Shown in pieces: positions 22,037 through 31,733 of a stretch of DNA of 64,000 bases (positions within the stretch are counted from its first letter, which is position 1; the number at the start of each line of letters is the position of its first letter). The notes beneath the pieces are model-generated. The model saw nothing but the letters and a program-made list of their open reading frames with translations, did no database searches and was not told the origin of the DNA. The DNA comes from Arthrobacter sp. MN05-02 (GTDB lineage Bacteria > Actinomycetota > Actinomycetes > Actinomycetales > Micrococcaceae). The position numbers were made by a program, and so were the translations under genes. The DNA lies in the NCBI GenBank assembly GCA_004001285.1, contig AP018697.1, positions 1-64,000 on the forward strand, in the 5' to 3' direction.

Positions 22037-23475
22037 CTGTTCAACACCGCCTCTATGAGTCTCTTGGCACTGGGTGAGGTCAATTGCTGACCAGTGGGGA
22101 TGTCCACGTTCTCCATCACGATGGATACGGCTACCTGCGGGTCCTCCGCGGGTGCGAAGCCGGTGAACCAGGCATTGTCACCGGTCTCACTGACCTCCGC
22201 GGTTCCTGTCTTGCCCGCCACCCGGACCCCGGGGACCTGGGCGGCGGTGGCCGTCCCGTTGTCCACCACGTTCACCATCCAGTCCGTCAGCTGGTCGGCC
22301 GTCTCCCGGCTGACCGACTGGCGGAGCACCTCGGACTGCGGTGACTCGATCAGCTTCAGGTCCGCCGCGCGGATCGACTTGATGAGCTGGGGTTTCATCT
22401 GCTGCCCGTCGTTGGCGATCGCCGAAGCCACCATGGCCATCTGGAGCGGGGTCACCAGGGTGTCGAACTGCCCGACGGCGGACTGCGCGAGTTCGGGTCC
22501 GGTCAGGTCCGAGGGGAAGGAGCTCGCGATGACCCGCGTGGGGATGGCCAGCTCCTCGCCGAAGCCGAACTTCGCGGCCTGCTCCCGGATGGCATCCTCC
22601 CCGAGGTCCAGCGCGATCTGCGCGAAGGGTGTGTTGCAGGACTGCTCGAGCGCGAACTCCAGGTCCGCCGTCGTCCTGCTCGCACAACCGCCGCTGACGA
22701 AGTTCGGCAGGGCGTACTCGATGCCGGGGAACTCCAGGGCGGGCGGATTGGGGATCTGCGACTCCGCGTCGTACTCCCCCGACTCCAGGGCCGCCGCGGC
22801 GTCGACGAGCTTGAACACGGACCCCGGCGACACGAGGGATTCCGTGGCGGGGTTGGTGTAGATCGAGAGCCCGGGTTGTTCGGAGAGCGCGGCGGCGTTC
22901 TCCGCGATCACGCCGGTGTCATGTCCAGAGAGGAGGTTCGGATCGTACGTCGGCTTCGAGACCATGGCGAGGATGTTCCCGGTGGCGGGCTCCAGGACGA
23001 CGATCGAGCCACGCTGGCCGTCCGGGATCAGGTCGGACGCCAGCTGCTGGATCTCCGGATCGATGGTGAGCTCCACCGATGCACCCTCGGAGCTGACGCC
23101 CGAGAACAACCGCACGACGCGGTCGTAGAACAGGGAGCTGCTGGTGCCGGAGAGGATCTCGGATTCCTCGGCCTCGAGCTGCGAGGATCCCAGCGACAGC
23201 GAGTAGTAGCCCGTGAGGTGGGCGTACAGCTCGGGTTCGTTGTACACGCGCTGGAAGTTGAACTGGTCGTCCGACGGCACGGATTCGGCGATGGCACGGC
23301 CGTCCACGAGGATGGCTCCTCGCTGCCGCCCGAAGTCCTGGTACAGCTGGCGGCTGTTCCAGTCGTTGTCGTTCAGTTCCTGTGCCTGGAAGAACTGCAC
23401 GTAGGTGAGGGACCCGAGGACCAGGGCGAACATGCCGATGGCCACGGCCCATGCGCTGCGGATGGCCTGGTTCAT
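22033..23475 (-). CDS. pbpA: Class B penicillin-binding protein (transpeptidase)
   Basis: PbpA cross-links peptidoglycan at elongation or division sites, working with the RodA-type glycosyltransferase. It has an N-terminal membrane anchor (about 8-28), a dimerisation region and the transpeptidase motifs SVFK (S219-K222), SCN (279-281) and KTG (422-424). The 480-residue length is normal. The ATG at 23475 overlaps the rodA stop by 4 bases; a much longer upstream frame runs inside rodA and is not real. Confidence 0.96.
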   Translation of the reverse strand: MNQAIRSAWAVAIGMFALVLGSLTYVQFFQAQELNDNDWNSRQLYQDFGRQRGAILVDGRAIAESVPSDDQFNFQRVYNEPELYAHLTGYYSLSLGSSQLEAEESEILSGTSSSLFYDRVVRLFSGVSSEGASVELTIDPEIQQLASDLIPDGQRGSIVVLEPATGNILAMVSKPTYDPNLLSGHDTGVIAENAAALSEQPGLSIYTNPATESLVSPGSVFKLVDAAAALESGEYDAESQIPNPPALEFPGIEYALPNFVSGGCASRTTADLEFALEQSCNTPFAQIALDLGEDAIREQAAKFGFGEELAIPTRVIASSFPSDLTGPELAQSAVGQFDTLVTPLQMAMVASAIANDGQQMKPQLIKSIRAADLKLIESPQSEVLRQSVSRETADQLTDWMVNVVDNGTATAAQVPGVRVAGKTGTAEVSETGDNAWFTGFAPAEDPQVAVSIVMENVDIPTGQQLTSPSAKRLIEAVLNR

Positions 23476-24893
23476 GGGGTCGCCTCCTTCGTGGTCCTCT
23501 TCACGGGTTTCCCGTCCACTCCGACGGCTTCGGGGAACGAGTCCTTCATCGGCGCCGAGGGCGCAGGCCGACGCGCCGTCTCCGAGATGAGCAGGATCAG
23601 CGCGACGATGAGCCAGTTCGCCAGCAGCGAGGACCCACCCGCGGACATGAACGGCGTGGTGAGCCCGGTGAGCGGGATCAGGCGGGTGATCCCGCCGATC
23701 ACCACGAAGCACTGGAGCGCGATGGTGAAGGACAGTCCGCAGGCGAGCAGCTTGCCGAAGCCGTCCTTCGTCCCCAGGGCGGCCCGGATACCGCGGGAGA
23801 CGAGGATGACGTAGAGCATCACGATCGCGACGACGCCGATCAGACCGAGCTCTTCGCCGAGCGCCGCGATGATCATGTCGCTGTTGGCATAGGTCACGAG
23901 GTCAGGGCGCCCTTCCCCGAGTCCCGTCCCGATCAGGCCGCCGTTGGCCAGGCCGAACAGCCCCTGCACCACCTGGGCACTGCCACCCGGAGCCCGGTCG
24001 TAGACCTCGGGCGCGAAGGCGTTGATCCAGGAGTCGAAGCGGAGGGCCACATGGCTGAACAGTTCCAGGGCCACGAAGACCCCGACACCGATCATCGCGA
24101 GTCCGATCAGGACCCAGCTCACGCGACTCGTGGCGACGTAGATCATGACCATGAAGAGACCGAAGAACAGGATGGACGAGCCGAGGTCCCGCTGGAAGAT
24201 CAGCACTCCGATGCTCACCAGCCAGGCGGCGGCCATCGGTGCCAGGTCGCGGAAGCGCGGAAGCTGCAGCGGACCGATCTTCTTCCCGGCGAGCAGGATC
24301 AGGTCGCGGTTCGTCGACAGATAACCGGCGAAGAAGATGGCGAGGGTGATCTTCGCGATCTCGCCCGGCTGGAAGGTGCCGAAACCCACCGAGATCCAGA
24401 TGCGGGCCCCGTTGATCTCGAGGCCCAGCGGCGTCAGGGGCAACAGCAGCAGCACGGCGCTGACGATCAGGGAGATGTAGGTGAAACGGCGGAGGATCCG
24501 GTGGTCGCGCAGGACGATCAGGAGGACCGAGGCCGCTCCGATCGCGACCGCCGTCCAGAGGACCTGCTGCGGGGCGACGGGTGTGAAGTCCGGATTCACC
24601 GAGGCGGCCGACAGGTCGAGGCGATGGATCATGGCCAGGCCGATACCGTTCAGCGCGACGACGATCGGAAGTATCACAGGATCAGCATATTTCGCCCGGA
24701 AGCGCAGGATGAGGTGGACGAAGAGACCCATCACGCCGAGGGTCAGGGCCTGGGACCAGAAATAGTCGCCGAAGGCCTCCTCGCGGCCGATGCCTGCGAG
24801 GTAGTTCGCGCCGATCGCCACGGCCAGGGCGAGCAGCAGCAGCACGAATTCGATGGTGCGCCGCGATCGGGGGACTGTCAGGACATCACTCAT
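23472..24893 (-). CDS. rodA: FtsW/RodA/SpoVE peptidoglycan glycosyltransferase
   Basis: RodA/FtsW proteins polymerise lipid II into glycan strands. The 473-residue protein has about ten to twelve membrane segments and family motifs, including the region GIGVLIFQRDLGSS with its conserved aspartate and the later GLIGTGLGEG. It is translationally coupled to pstP (8-base overlap at its start) and pbpA (4 bases at its end), forming the RodA-PBP pair. Confidence 0.95.
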   Translation of the reverse strand: MSDVLTVPRSRRTIEFVLLLLALAVAIGANYLAGIGREEAFGDYFWSQALTLGVMGLFVHLILRFRAKYADPVILPIVVALNGIGLAMIHRLDLSAASVNPDFTPVAPQQVLWTAVAIGAASVLLIVLRDHRILRRFTYISLIVSAVLLLLPLTPLGLEINGARIWISVGFGTFQPGEIAKITLAIFFAGYLSTNRDLILLAGKKIGPLQLPRFRDLAPMAAAWLVSIGVLIFQRDLGSSILFFGLFMVMIYVATSRVSWVLIGLAMIGVGVFVALELFSHVALRFDSWINAFAPEVYDRAPGGSAQVVQGLFGLANGGLIGTGLGEGRPDLVTYANSDMIIAALGEELGLIGVVAIVMLYVILVSRGIRAALGTKDGFGKLLACGLSFTIALQCFVVIGGITRLIPLTGLTTPFMSAGGSSLLANWLIVALILLISETARRPAPSAPMKDSFPEAVGVDGKPVKRTTKEATP

Positions 24894-26541
24894 CAGCGGC
24901 ACTCCCGCAATCGATGGCCGGTGCCGAGGGGTCGGCGCCGGGGGTGGCACGGGGAGACCCGCCCGCCGCACCGGAAGGACCGGCCGACGGGGACGGGCCG
25001 GCCGATGCGGAGGGGACGGGAGTGCCGGACGCGTCGGGAGTCGCGGTCGCCGAGGTCGTCGGCCGCGCTGTCGGCTCCGCCGTCGCCTGCGCCGAAGGCA
25101 GGGACGTCGGGGCAGGACCGGCGGTGCCGCTCGCGGACGGAGCCGGGAAGGCCGACGGCGTCCCGGGCGTCGCGGGATCGCAGTTCACCGCCCGCAGTTC
25201 GCTCCGGAGATCGCTCACGATGCGCTCGGCCTCCCCCAGGCTGGCGGCCGGCAGGGTGCCCACCACCTGGGAGCGCTGGTATTCGGGAAGATTCGACACG
25301 GGGATGTCGGTGGTCTCGTAGAGCTCACTGAGGTGGATCGGGCCGATCCTCTGGGGAACGCCCGTGTAGATCGCGACGCGGTTGTCCGCCTCCGCCACGT
25401 AGTAGCGTGTCTGCGTCCACATGTACCCGAGGCCGAGCACGGCGATGAGGATGAGGGTCATCAGGGAGAGGAACGCAGGTACCAGCCAGCGCCTCTTCCG
25501 GGGCGGTGACTCGTCCTCGGCGTCCTCCACGCCCTCCGACTCGGCCTTGTGCGTGAGCATCATGGCGGCGCGGCGCTCCGTGGACCGCTGCGTCACGATC
25601 GGGATCTGACCCGTCTCGGTGGCCAGGGCCGCTGCTCCCACCAGGATGTGGGGTCGTGTCAGCAGGTCCTGCCGGATCACGTCGGCGCGGATGGCGGTAC
25701 CGGGGAGGCCGTCGCCGTCGATCCCGTGCGGTCCCGCATCCGGCGAGGGCTTGTCGCGTTCGCCCGCAGCCTGCCGGGCCGGAGGCATGACTGTCGGCGG
25801 TGCGGCGTCGTCGTCCTCCGCCTCGATGACCTCGACGACGGCGATGGTGATGTTGTCCGGGGAGCCCCCCGCGAGCGTCAGGTCGACCAGTGTGTTGACG
25901 CAGTTCCGGATGTCCTTCGACTCACGCATCACCTGCTCGACCACCCGGTCCTTCAGGACGGCGTTGAGGCCGTCGGAGCAGAGCAGCCACCGTTCTCCGG
26001 GTTCGGCGTCGAATTCCTGGAGATCCAGTTCAGGGCTTGCGTCGACGTCACCGAGGACGCGCATCAGGACGTTCTTGTGGGGGTGGATCTCCGCTTCCTC
26101 GGGCCTGAGCCTGCCCTCCTCGATGAGGCGCTGTACGAAGGTGTGGTCGGTGGTGATCTGCTCGAACACACCGTCCTTCAGGCGGTAGGCGCGCGAGTCC
26201 CCGATATGGGCGAGCTGCAGCTTCCGGTCCTCGAGCAGGATCGCGGTCACGGTGGTCCCCATGCCCGCCAGCTGGGGGTTGGTCGCCACGAGTTCGGAGA
26301 GGAGCGAGTTCGCGGCCTGGATCTCGTCGGCGAGGTGTGTCCCGGCACTTCCGCCGTGGCCGTTGTGGTCCAGGTGGACGAGGTCCAGGACGGTGGAGGC
26401 CGAGGCGACATTCCCGCCGGCGTGGCCCCCCATGCCGTCGGCCACGACGGCGAGGAACCGTCCCACGTAGGCGGAGTCGTCGTTCTTCGCGCGGACCATG
26501 CCCACGTCGGAGCGGGCGGCGAACCTCAGAGCAAGCGGCAC
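24886..26541 (-). CDS. pstP: PP2C-type Ser/Thr phosphatase PstP
   Basis: PstP reverses phosphorylation by PknA/PknB and their substrates. The PP2C domain (1-235) has metal-binding D21 region, ADGMGGHAGG at 34-43, GDSRAYR and GSPDNITI. A membrane helix lies near 350-372. A long extracellular part, rich in Pro, Ser, Ala and Thr, ends the 551-residue protein and is richer in low-complexity sequence than in mycobacterial PstP. The start is GTG, 2 bp after the fhaB stop. Confidence 0.95.
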   Translation of the reverse strand: MPLALRFAARSDVGMVRAKNDDSAYVGRFLAVVADGMGGHAGGNVASASTVLDLVHLDHNGHGGSAGTHLADEIQAANSLLSELVATNPQLAGMGTTVTAILLEDRKLQLAHIGDSRAYRLKDGVFEQITTDHTFVQRLIEEGRLRPEEAEIHPHKNVLMRVLGDVDASPELDLQEFDAEPGERWLLCSDGLNAVLKDRVVEQVMRESKDIRNCVNTLVDLTLAGGSPDNITIAVVEVIEAEDDDAAPPTVMPPARQAAGERDKPSPDAGPHGIDGDGLPGTAIRADVIRQDLLTRPHILVGAAALATETGQIPIVTQRSTERRAAMMLTHKAESEGVEDAEDESPPRKRRWLVPAFLSLMTLILIAVLGLGYMWTQTRYYVAEADNRVAIYTGVPQRIGPIHLSELYETTDIPVSNLPEYQRSQVVGTLPAASLGEAERIVSDLRSELRAVNCDPATPGTPSAFPAPSASGTAGPAPTSLPSAQATAEPTARPTTSATATPDASGTPVPSASAGPSPSAGPSGAAGGSPRATPGADPSAPAIDCGSAADE

Positions 26542-26543
26542 GC

Positions 26544-27032
26544 CTACGGCCTCACTTCGATGACCGTCTTACCGATCCGGATGGGGACGCCCGGGTCGAC
26601 GGGCAGCGCGCGCGTGAGCTGGGTGCCGGCCAGGTAGGTGCCGTTCGTGGATCCGAGGTCCTCGATGAACCAGCGGCTGCCCTGCGGAAAGAGGCGGGCG
26701 TGCCTCCCGGACGCGTAGTCGTCCTCGAGCACCAGGGTCGCCTCCTGGGCGCGGCCGAGGAGGATCGGGCTTGCTGCGAGTTCGAGCGTGGTCCCGGTGA
26801 GGGAACCCTCGGTCACGACGAGCCGGCGTGCGGGGGTGCGCAGGGGGGCCGGTTCCTCGCCGAGGTCCGGGTTCCGGCGGATCTCCCGGGCCGTGGGTGC
26901 ACCGACCTTGTTGCGACGGCCCACGGCGAGGTCCCGGCGCAGGGCTCCCACCGTGCTGAGGACCAGGACCCACAGCAGGATCAGGAACCCGAAGCGCAGC
27001 AGCGTGACGGTCAGTTCGCCGGCCTCGCTCAT
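26544..27032 (-). CDS. fhaB: FHA-domain protein FhaB (FipA-like)
   Basis: FHA domains bind phosphothreonine; FhaB links PknA/PknB output to the divisome. The 162-residue protein has an N-terminal membrane helix (about 8-28) and a C-terminal FHA domain (about 85-160) with GR, SGRH and GSTNGT motifs. It overlaps fhaA by 4 bases. Confidence 0.94.
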   Translation of the reverse strand: MSEAGELTVTLLRFGFLILLWVLVLSTVGALRRDLAVGRRNKVGAPTAREIRRNPDLGEEPAPLRTPARRLVVTEGSLTGTTLELAASPILLGRAQEATLVLEDDYASGRHARLFPQGSRWFIEDLGSTNGTYLAGTQLTRALPVDPGVPIRIGKTVIEVRP

Positions 27033-27769
27033 CGCGGGATGCTCCCGCCCTGGGTCGGAACGAGGCGGAACGTCATGCGCGACCGCCCCATCGTGATGGT
27101 GGAACCGTCCGTGAGTTCGGCCTGGCCGTGGACCCGCTGGCCGTTGACGTAGCTGCCGTTCGTCGATCCGAGATCGACGGCGTAGATGCGGCCGTCGCGT
27201 GCGCGGATCTCGAGGTGGCGCCTGGACACACCGGTGTCATCGACGAGGATGTCCGCCTCGGAGGAGCGGCCGAGCACGATCGAGCCGGAGTTGATCGAAT
27301 AGCGCTGTCCGTCGATCTCGAGGATCGGCTGGTAGCGCGTGGGCTGGCGTCGCGGTGCCGCGGGTGCGGCGGGGCCCGCGGGACGGCGTGCGGCGTCCTG
27401 CTTCTCGATCGACGAGTCGATCTCGAACATACCGGCCTTCAGTTCGGGGTCGTGCTCGAACGAGACCCGGACGGGTCCCTGCAGGCTGTACTGCTGGCTG
27501 TTGACGTGGGCGATCACGACGTCGCACAGTTCCTCGGCCAGAGCCGATCCCCACTGCTGGGCGAGATCGAAGTCGGAGTCGGAGAGGCGTGCCGTGAAGA
27601 CGTTGGGGGCGAGGGTGCGGCCCTGCGAGAGGACCAGTGAGCGGTTGTCGAGTTCCTTGCGCAGGGCGCTCGCGATCTCGAGGGGCTGCACCTGGGCGCG
27701 GGATCCCGTCGTGAAGGCGCCTCGGACCAGTCTCTCGAGTCCGCGCTCCACATTGTCAAGAATGCCCAT
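27029..27769 (-). CDS. fhaA: DUF3662 and FHA domain protein FhaA
   Basis: FhaA recognises phosphorylated partners such as MviN in peptidoglycan synthesis control. The DUF3662 domain is at about 1-115, followed by an Ala/Pro linker and a C-terminal FHA domain (about 150-240) with VLGR, VSRRH and GSTNGS motifs. A strong GGAGG ribosome site sits 6 nt before the ATG. It is the first gene of the seven-gene wall operon. Confidence 0.94.
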   Translation of the reverse strand: MGILDNVERGLERLVRGAFTTGSRAQVQPLEIASALRKELDNRSLVLSQGRTLAPNVFTARLSDSDFDLAQQWGSALAEELCDVVIAHVNSQQYSLQGPVRVSFEHDPELKAGMFEIDSSIEKQDAARRPAGPAAPAAPRRQPTRYQPILEIDGQRYSINSGSIVLGRSSEADILVDDTGVSRRHLEIRARDGRIYAVDLGSTNGSYVNGQRVHGQAELTDGSTITMGRSRMTFRLVPTQGGSIPR

Positions 27770-28086
27770 CTCCCGCCTCCTTCCCCTGTCGCACTGGAAT
27801 TCCGGGCCCCGTCAGCAACGCGCTGCAGGGCCGGCCCGGTCGTCGGGACGGCAGCGTCCACCCGGGCATGTTCCATCCGATACTACTGGGAGGCTCTGGG
27901 AATGGGCTCCAAGCCGCCGTTCCGAGGATTACTTTGTCCTAACGATCGATGGATCGCCAGGACGGGCGGAAGAGCGTCGTCGGGGCCGGTCGGTTCACGT
28001 TTAGGTAATTGCGCCCGCGCTCGGCTATGCTTGTTTCTGCTGTTCACAACGCCTGCGCCTGGCGCATGGGGTTGGAATCTCGAAAC
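27770..28086. other. Gap between fhaA and tRNA-Leu
   Basis: No gene is supported in these 317 bp. It should hold the fhaA operon promoter: TAGTAT on the minus strand at 27880-27885 is a plausible -10 without a good -35. A plus-strand TATGCT at 28026-28031 may be the -10 for tRNA-Leu. Confidence 0.4.
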
Positions 28087-28169
28087 GCGCGAGTGGCGGA
28101 ACGGCAGACGCGCTGGCTTCAGGTGCCAGTATCCGAAAGGGTGTGGGGGTTCAAATCCCCCCTCGCGCA
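28087..28169 (+). tRNA. tRNA-Leu (CAG)
   Basis: This is an 83-nt class II tRNA: acceptor GCGCGAG pairs with CTCGCGC, discriminator A, anticodon stem CTGGC/GCCAG around loop TTCAGGT, a long variable arm, and T-arm GGGGG TTCAAAT CCCCC. CCA is not encoded. Confidence 0.97.
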
Positions 28170-28180
28170 CAATGTGACAC

Positions 28181-28209
28181 GAAGGGCCCCCGCTGAGCGG
28201 GGGCCCTTC
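28181..28209. terminator. Terminator between tRNA-Leu and dnaE2
   Basis: GAAGGGCCCCCGC pairs perfectly with GCGGGGGCCCTTC over a TGA loop, a very stable 13-bp stem followed by GTCGT. It can serve tRNA-Leu and the convergent dnaE2. Confidence 0.75.
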
Positions 28210-28250
28210 GTCGTACCGCAGCCCTCTCCGAGAGCCCGGCCCGGTGCCGG

Positions 28251-31200
28251 TCAGCGGAAATCCCGCGACTTGGTGGTGGCCTTCAGCTGCAGGACCTCGA
28301 TGCGGTCCGCCACGACGTTGACGATGCCCTCGGCGGACCGCTCGAGGATACCCCGCACGATCACGCTGCCGGCCTCCCGCGCCACGCGGCGGTAGCGCTG
28401 CCAGACCCCCACGGAGCAGATCACGTTCACGAGTCCCGTCTCGTCCTCGAGGTTCAGGAACGTGATGCCGCTCGCGGTCGCCGGCCTCTGCCGGTGCGTC
28501 ACGACTCCCGCCACCTCGATCCGCCGACCGGACTCGGCGGTCTTCAGCTCCACGGCCGTCAGGGCACCCCGGCGCTCGAGTCTGTTCCTGGCATGGCGCA
28601 CCGGATGATCGTCCGGGGTGATGCCGGTGGACCACAGGTCGGATCCGACCTTGTCGATGTCCGAGAGCTCGGGCATCAGCGGAGGCTGGATGTAGACGGC
28701 CGTGCCCTTGATCTGGCCCTCGCGTTCGGTGGACGCGGGCCCGGCGTTCCACAGCGCTTCACGGCGGCTCAGCCCCATCGAGTCGAAGGCGCCCGATGCC
28801 GCCAGTGCCTCGAGCTGCCCGGCGTTGACGCCTGTCCGCCGGGCCAGGTCCGGCATGTCCTCGTAGGGCCCGTTCCGTTCCCGCTCGGTGACGATCTTCT
28901 CCGCCAGTCCGACCCCGATCGATTCCACGCCGGCGAGCCCGAGTCGCACCGCATGATTGCCGTCGCGGCGGTGCGGCGTGGAATCGAAGGGCGTGTCCTG
29001 GTCGAAGTGACCCACCGGGGGCTGCTCGTCCTCGATGCAGCCGTCCATGCCGGTGGTCCGGTCCCTGGGCTCGACGGGCGGGTCGTAGCCCTCGAGCGGC
29101 TCGAGGTCGGCGTGCACGCCCGAGTGCAGGATGTCGGGCCGCAGCACGACGGCGCCGTGCCGGCGGGCGTCCGCCACGAGCGTCTGGGGTGAATAGAACC
29201 CCATGGGCTGGGCGCGCAGCAGGGAGGCGAGGAACGCCCCGGGATAGTGCAGCCTCAGCCACGCGCTGACGTAGACCAGCAGGGCGAAGCTGATCGAATG
29301 GCTTTCCGCGAACCCGAAGTTCGCGAAGGCGTGGATCTTGCCGTAGATCGTGTCGGCCACGTCGCCGGTGATCCCGTTGGACTCCATGCCCTCGTACAGC
29401 TTGGCCTTGAGCGAATCGATCCGCTCCTCGCCCCGTTTGGACCCCATGGCCCGGCGCAGGAGGTCGGCGTCGGCCCCGGTGCAGCCACCCACCACCATGG
29501 CCATCTGCATGAGCTGCTCCTGGAAGAGCGGGACGCCGAGGGTCCGTTCGAGTACCGGTTCGAGGTCGGGGTGGATGTACCGGACCTCCTCCTCACCCAT
29601 CTTCCGTTTGATGTAGGGGTGCACGGCCCCGCCCTGGATGGGCCCCGGCCGCACGAGGGCCACCTCGATCACGAGGTCGTAGAACTGGCGGGGCTGAAGC
29701 CGCGGGAGCATGCCCATCTGGGCGCGGCTCTCCACCTGGAAGACGCCCACCGAGTCGGCGAAGCACAGCATGTCGTACACGCCCTGCTCCTCCTTGGGGA
29801 TGGTGTGCAGTTCCCACTTCTCCCCGAAGTGCCGTTCCACGAGGTCGAAGTTGTACTGGATGGCGGCGAGGATGCCGAGGCCCAGCAGGTCGAACTTCAC
29901 CAGGCCCATCCAGGCGCAGTCGTCCTTGTCCCACTGCAGGACGGTCCGGCCCTCCATGCGTCCATGCTCGATAGGGCATACTTCTCCGACGGGCCGGTCC
30001 GTCAGGACCATGCCGCCCGAGTGGATACCCAGATGGCGCGGGAACGTGAGGACCTCCTGCGCCAGGCCGACCACGGCGTCCGGGATGTCGTGATCGGTGC
30101 TGGAGACGAGTCCGCCCCACCGCTCGATCTGCCGTGACCAGGCATCCTGCTGGCCCGGGCTGTGGCCGAGGGCCTTGGCCATGTCCCGGACGGCGAACTT
30201 GGGGCGGTAGGTGATGACGTTGGCGACCTGGGCGGCGTTGAAGCGCCCGTACTTCCGGTAGACGTACTGGATGACCTCCTCACGTCGGTCGGAGTCGAAG
30301 TCCACGTCGATATCCGGCTCCTCGTCCCGCATGCTCGAGAGGAACCGCTCGAAGGGGAGCTGGTACTTGATCGAGTCCACCGCGGTGATCTCCAGCAGGT
30401 AGCAGACCGCCGAGTTGGCGGCCGAACCCCGGCCCTGGCACAGGATGCCGTTGCGGCGCGCGTAGTGCACGAGGTCGTGGACGATCAGGAAGTACCCCGG
30501 GAAGTTCTTGTCCTCGATGACCTCCAGTTCGCGTTCGATGCGCTCACGGACGTCGGTCCGGTTCCCGTAGAGCTTGTCGGCCCCCCGCCAGACGAGCTCG
30601 CGGAGATAGCTCATCTGCGTGTGGCCCTCCGGCAGCTCGATGTTCGGCAGGCCCGGTCGGACGCTGCGGAGGGTGAAGGAGAGATCGGCGGCGATCTCGA
30701 CGGTGCGCTCCACCGCCCCCGGATAGTCCCGGAACCGCCTCGCCATCTCCGCGCCGCTGCGCAGGTGCGCGGATCCGGCGGCGGGAAGCCAGCCATCCAT
30801 CTGATCCAGGCTCCGGCGGGCCCGGACCGCGGCCAGGGCGGAGGCGAGCCGGTGCTGCTTCGGGGTGGCGTAGTGCACGTTGTTGGTGGCGACCGTGGGC
30901 AGCTTCAGGCGGGCGGCGACGGCGGCCAGGGCGTCATTGTGCGCGGTGTCCAGGGGATTGCCCTGGTCGGTGAGTTCGACGGCGACGCCATCCCGGCCGA
31001 ACAGTTCGACGAGCTTCCGGAGTTCCACCTCGGCGGCTGTCTCTCCACCGGCGACGAGCGCCGAGCGCACGGCACCCTTCCTGCAGCCCGTGAGGATCAT
31101 CCACTGACCACCGGCATGGCCGGCGAGGTTCTCGAGGTCGTAGCGGGGCTTCCCCTTCTCGGCGTCGGCGTCCAGCTGGGCTTCGGTGATGGCCGTGGAG

Positions 31201-31670
31201 AGCCGGTGGTAGCCCGCAGACCCCCGGGCCAGGACCAGCAGGTGGCGCCCCTCCGGATCCGCCTCCCCGTTCTGCGGCCGGGACAGTCCGAGGGACAGTT
31301 CCGTGCCGTACAGGGTGGAGAAACCGGGGTACTTCTCGGCTGCTTCCGCGAAGTGCACCGCACCGTACAGGCCGTCGTGGTCGGTCAGGGCCATGCCGGT
31401 GAGGCCCAGCCGCTGGGCTTCCTCCGCGAGGTGCTCCGGGCTCGATGCGCCGTCGAGGAAGCTGAAGTTGGAGTGGGCGTGGAGTTCCGCATAGGGCACC
31501 ACGGGACCCTCCGGGGCCGAGGCGCCGGCCGGAGCGGTATAGGGCCGGCGTTTCCGGGACCAGGTCGGGCTGTCCCCGCCGTCGGCACCGGCGGGTGGAA
31601 TACCGGGCCGGGTGTCGGAGAGGCTCCGTTCGAAGTCCGACCACGGAATCGGTGGATTGTTCCAGCCCAT
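28251..31670 (-). CDS. dnaE2: Error-prone DNA polymerase DnaE2
   Basis: DnaE2 (ImuC) is the C-family translesion polymerase of the SOS mutasome, acting with ImuB and the beta clamp. The 1139-residue protein has an N-terminal PHP domain beginning near AELHAHSNFSFLDGAS (about 61-76), polymerase catalytic PDIDVDF at about 450-456, fingers and (HhH)2 regions, and a C-terminal OB fold. It is 63 bp after imuB on the same strand, so SOS co-regulation is likely. Confidence 0.95.
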   Translation of the reverse strand: MGWNNPPIPWSDFERSLSDTRPGIPPAGADGGDSPTWSRKRRPYTAPAGASAPEGPVVPYAELHAHSNFSFLDGASSPEHLAEEAQRLGLTGMALTDHDGLYGAVHFAEAAEKYPGFSTLYGTELSLGLSRPQNGEADPEGRHLLVLARGSAGYHRLSTAITEAQLDADAEKGKPRYDLENLAGHAGGQWMILTGCRKGAVRSALVAGGETAAEVELRKLVELFGRDGVAVELTDQGNPLDTAHNDALAAVAARLKLPTVATNNVHYATPKQHRLASALAAVRARRSLDQMDGWLPAAGSAHLRSGAEMARRFRDYPGAVERTVEIAADLSFTLRSVRPGLPNIELPEGHTQMSYLRELVWRGADKLYGNRTDVRERIERELEVIEDKNFPGYFLIVHDLVHYARRNGILCQGRGSAANSAVCYLLEITAVDSIKYQLPFERFLSSMRDEEPDIDVDFDSDRREEVIQYVYRKYGRFNAAQVANVITYRPKFAVRDMAKALGHSPGQQDAWSRQIERWGGLVSSTDHDIPDAVVGLAQEVLTFPRHLGIHSGGMVLTDRPVGEVCPIEHGRMEGRTVLQWDKDDCAWMGLVKFDLLGLGILAAIQYNFDLVERHFGEKWELHTIPKEEQGVYDMLCFADSVGVFQVESRAQMGMLPRLQPRQFYDLVIEVALVRPGPIQGGAVHPYIKRKMGEEEVRYIHPDLEPVLERTLGVPLFQEQLMQMAMVVGGCTGADADLLRRAMGSKRGEERIDSLKAKLYEGMESNGITGDVADTIYGKIHAFANFGFAESHSISFALLVYVSAWLRLHYPGAFLASLLRAQPMGFYSPQTLVADARRHGAVVLRPDILHSGVHADLEPLEGYDPPVEPRDRTTGMDGCIEDEQPPVGHFDQDTPFDSTPHRRDGNHAVRLGLAGVESIGVGLAEKIVTERERNGPYEDMPDLARRTGVNAGQLEALAASGAFDSMGLSRREALWNAGPASTEREGQIKGTAVYIQPPLMPELSDIDKVGSDLWSTGITPDDHPVRHARNRLERRGALTAVELKTAESGRRIEVAGVVTHRQRPATASGITFLNLEDETGLVNVICSVGVWQRYRRVAREAGSVIVRGILERSAEGIVNVVADRIEVLQLKATTKSRDFR

Positions 31671-31733
31671 GGCGTCCCTCCCTGTCTGGATGTCGTGCTG
31701 TCTGTGGTTGTCGCGGAAGCCGGCTCCGCGCGG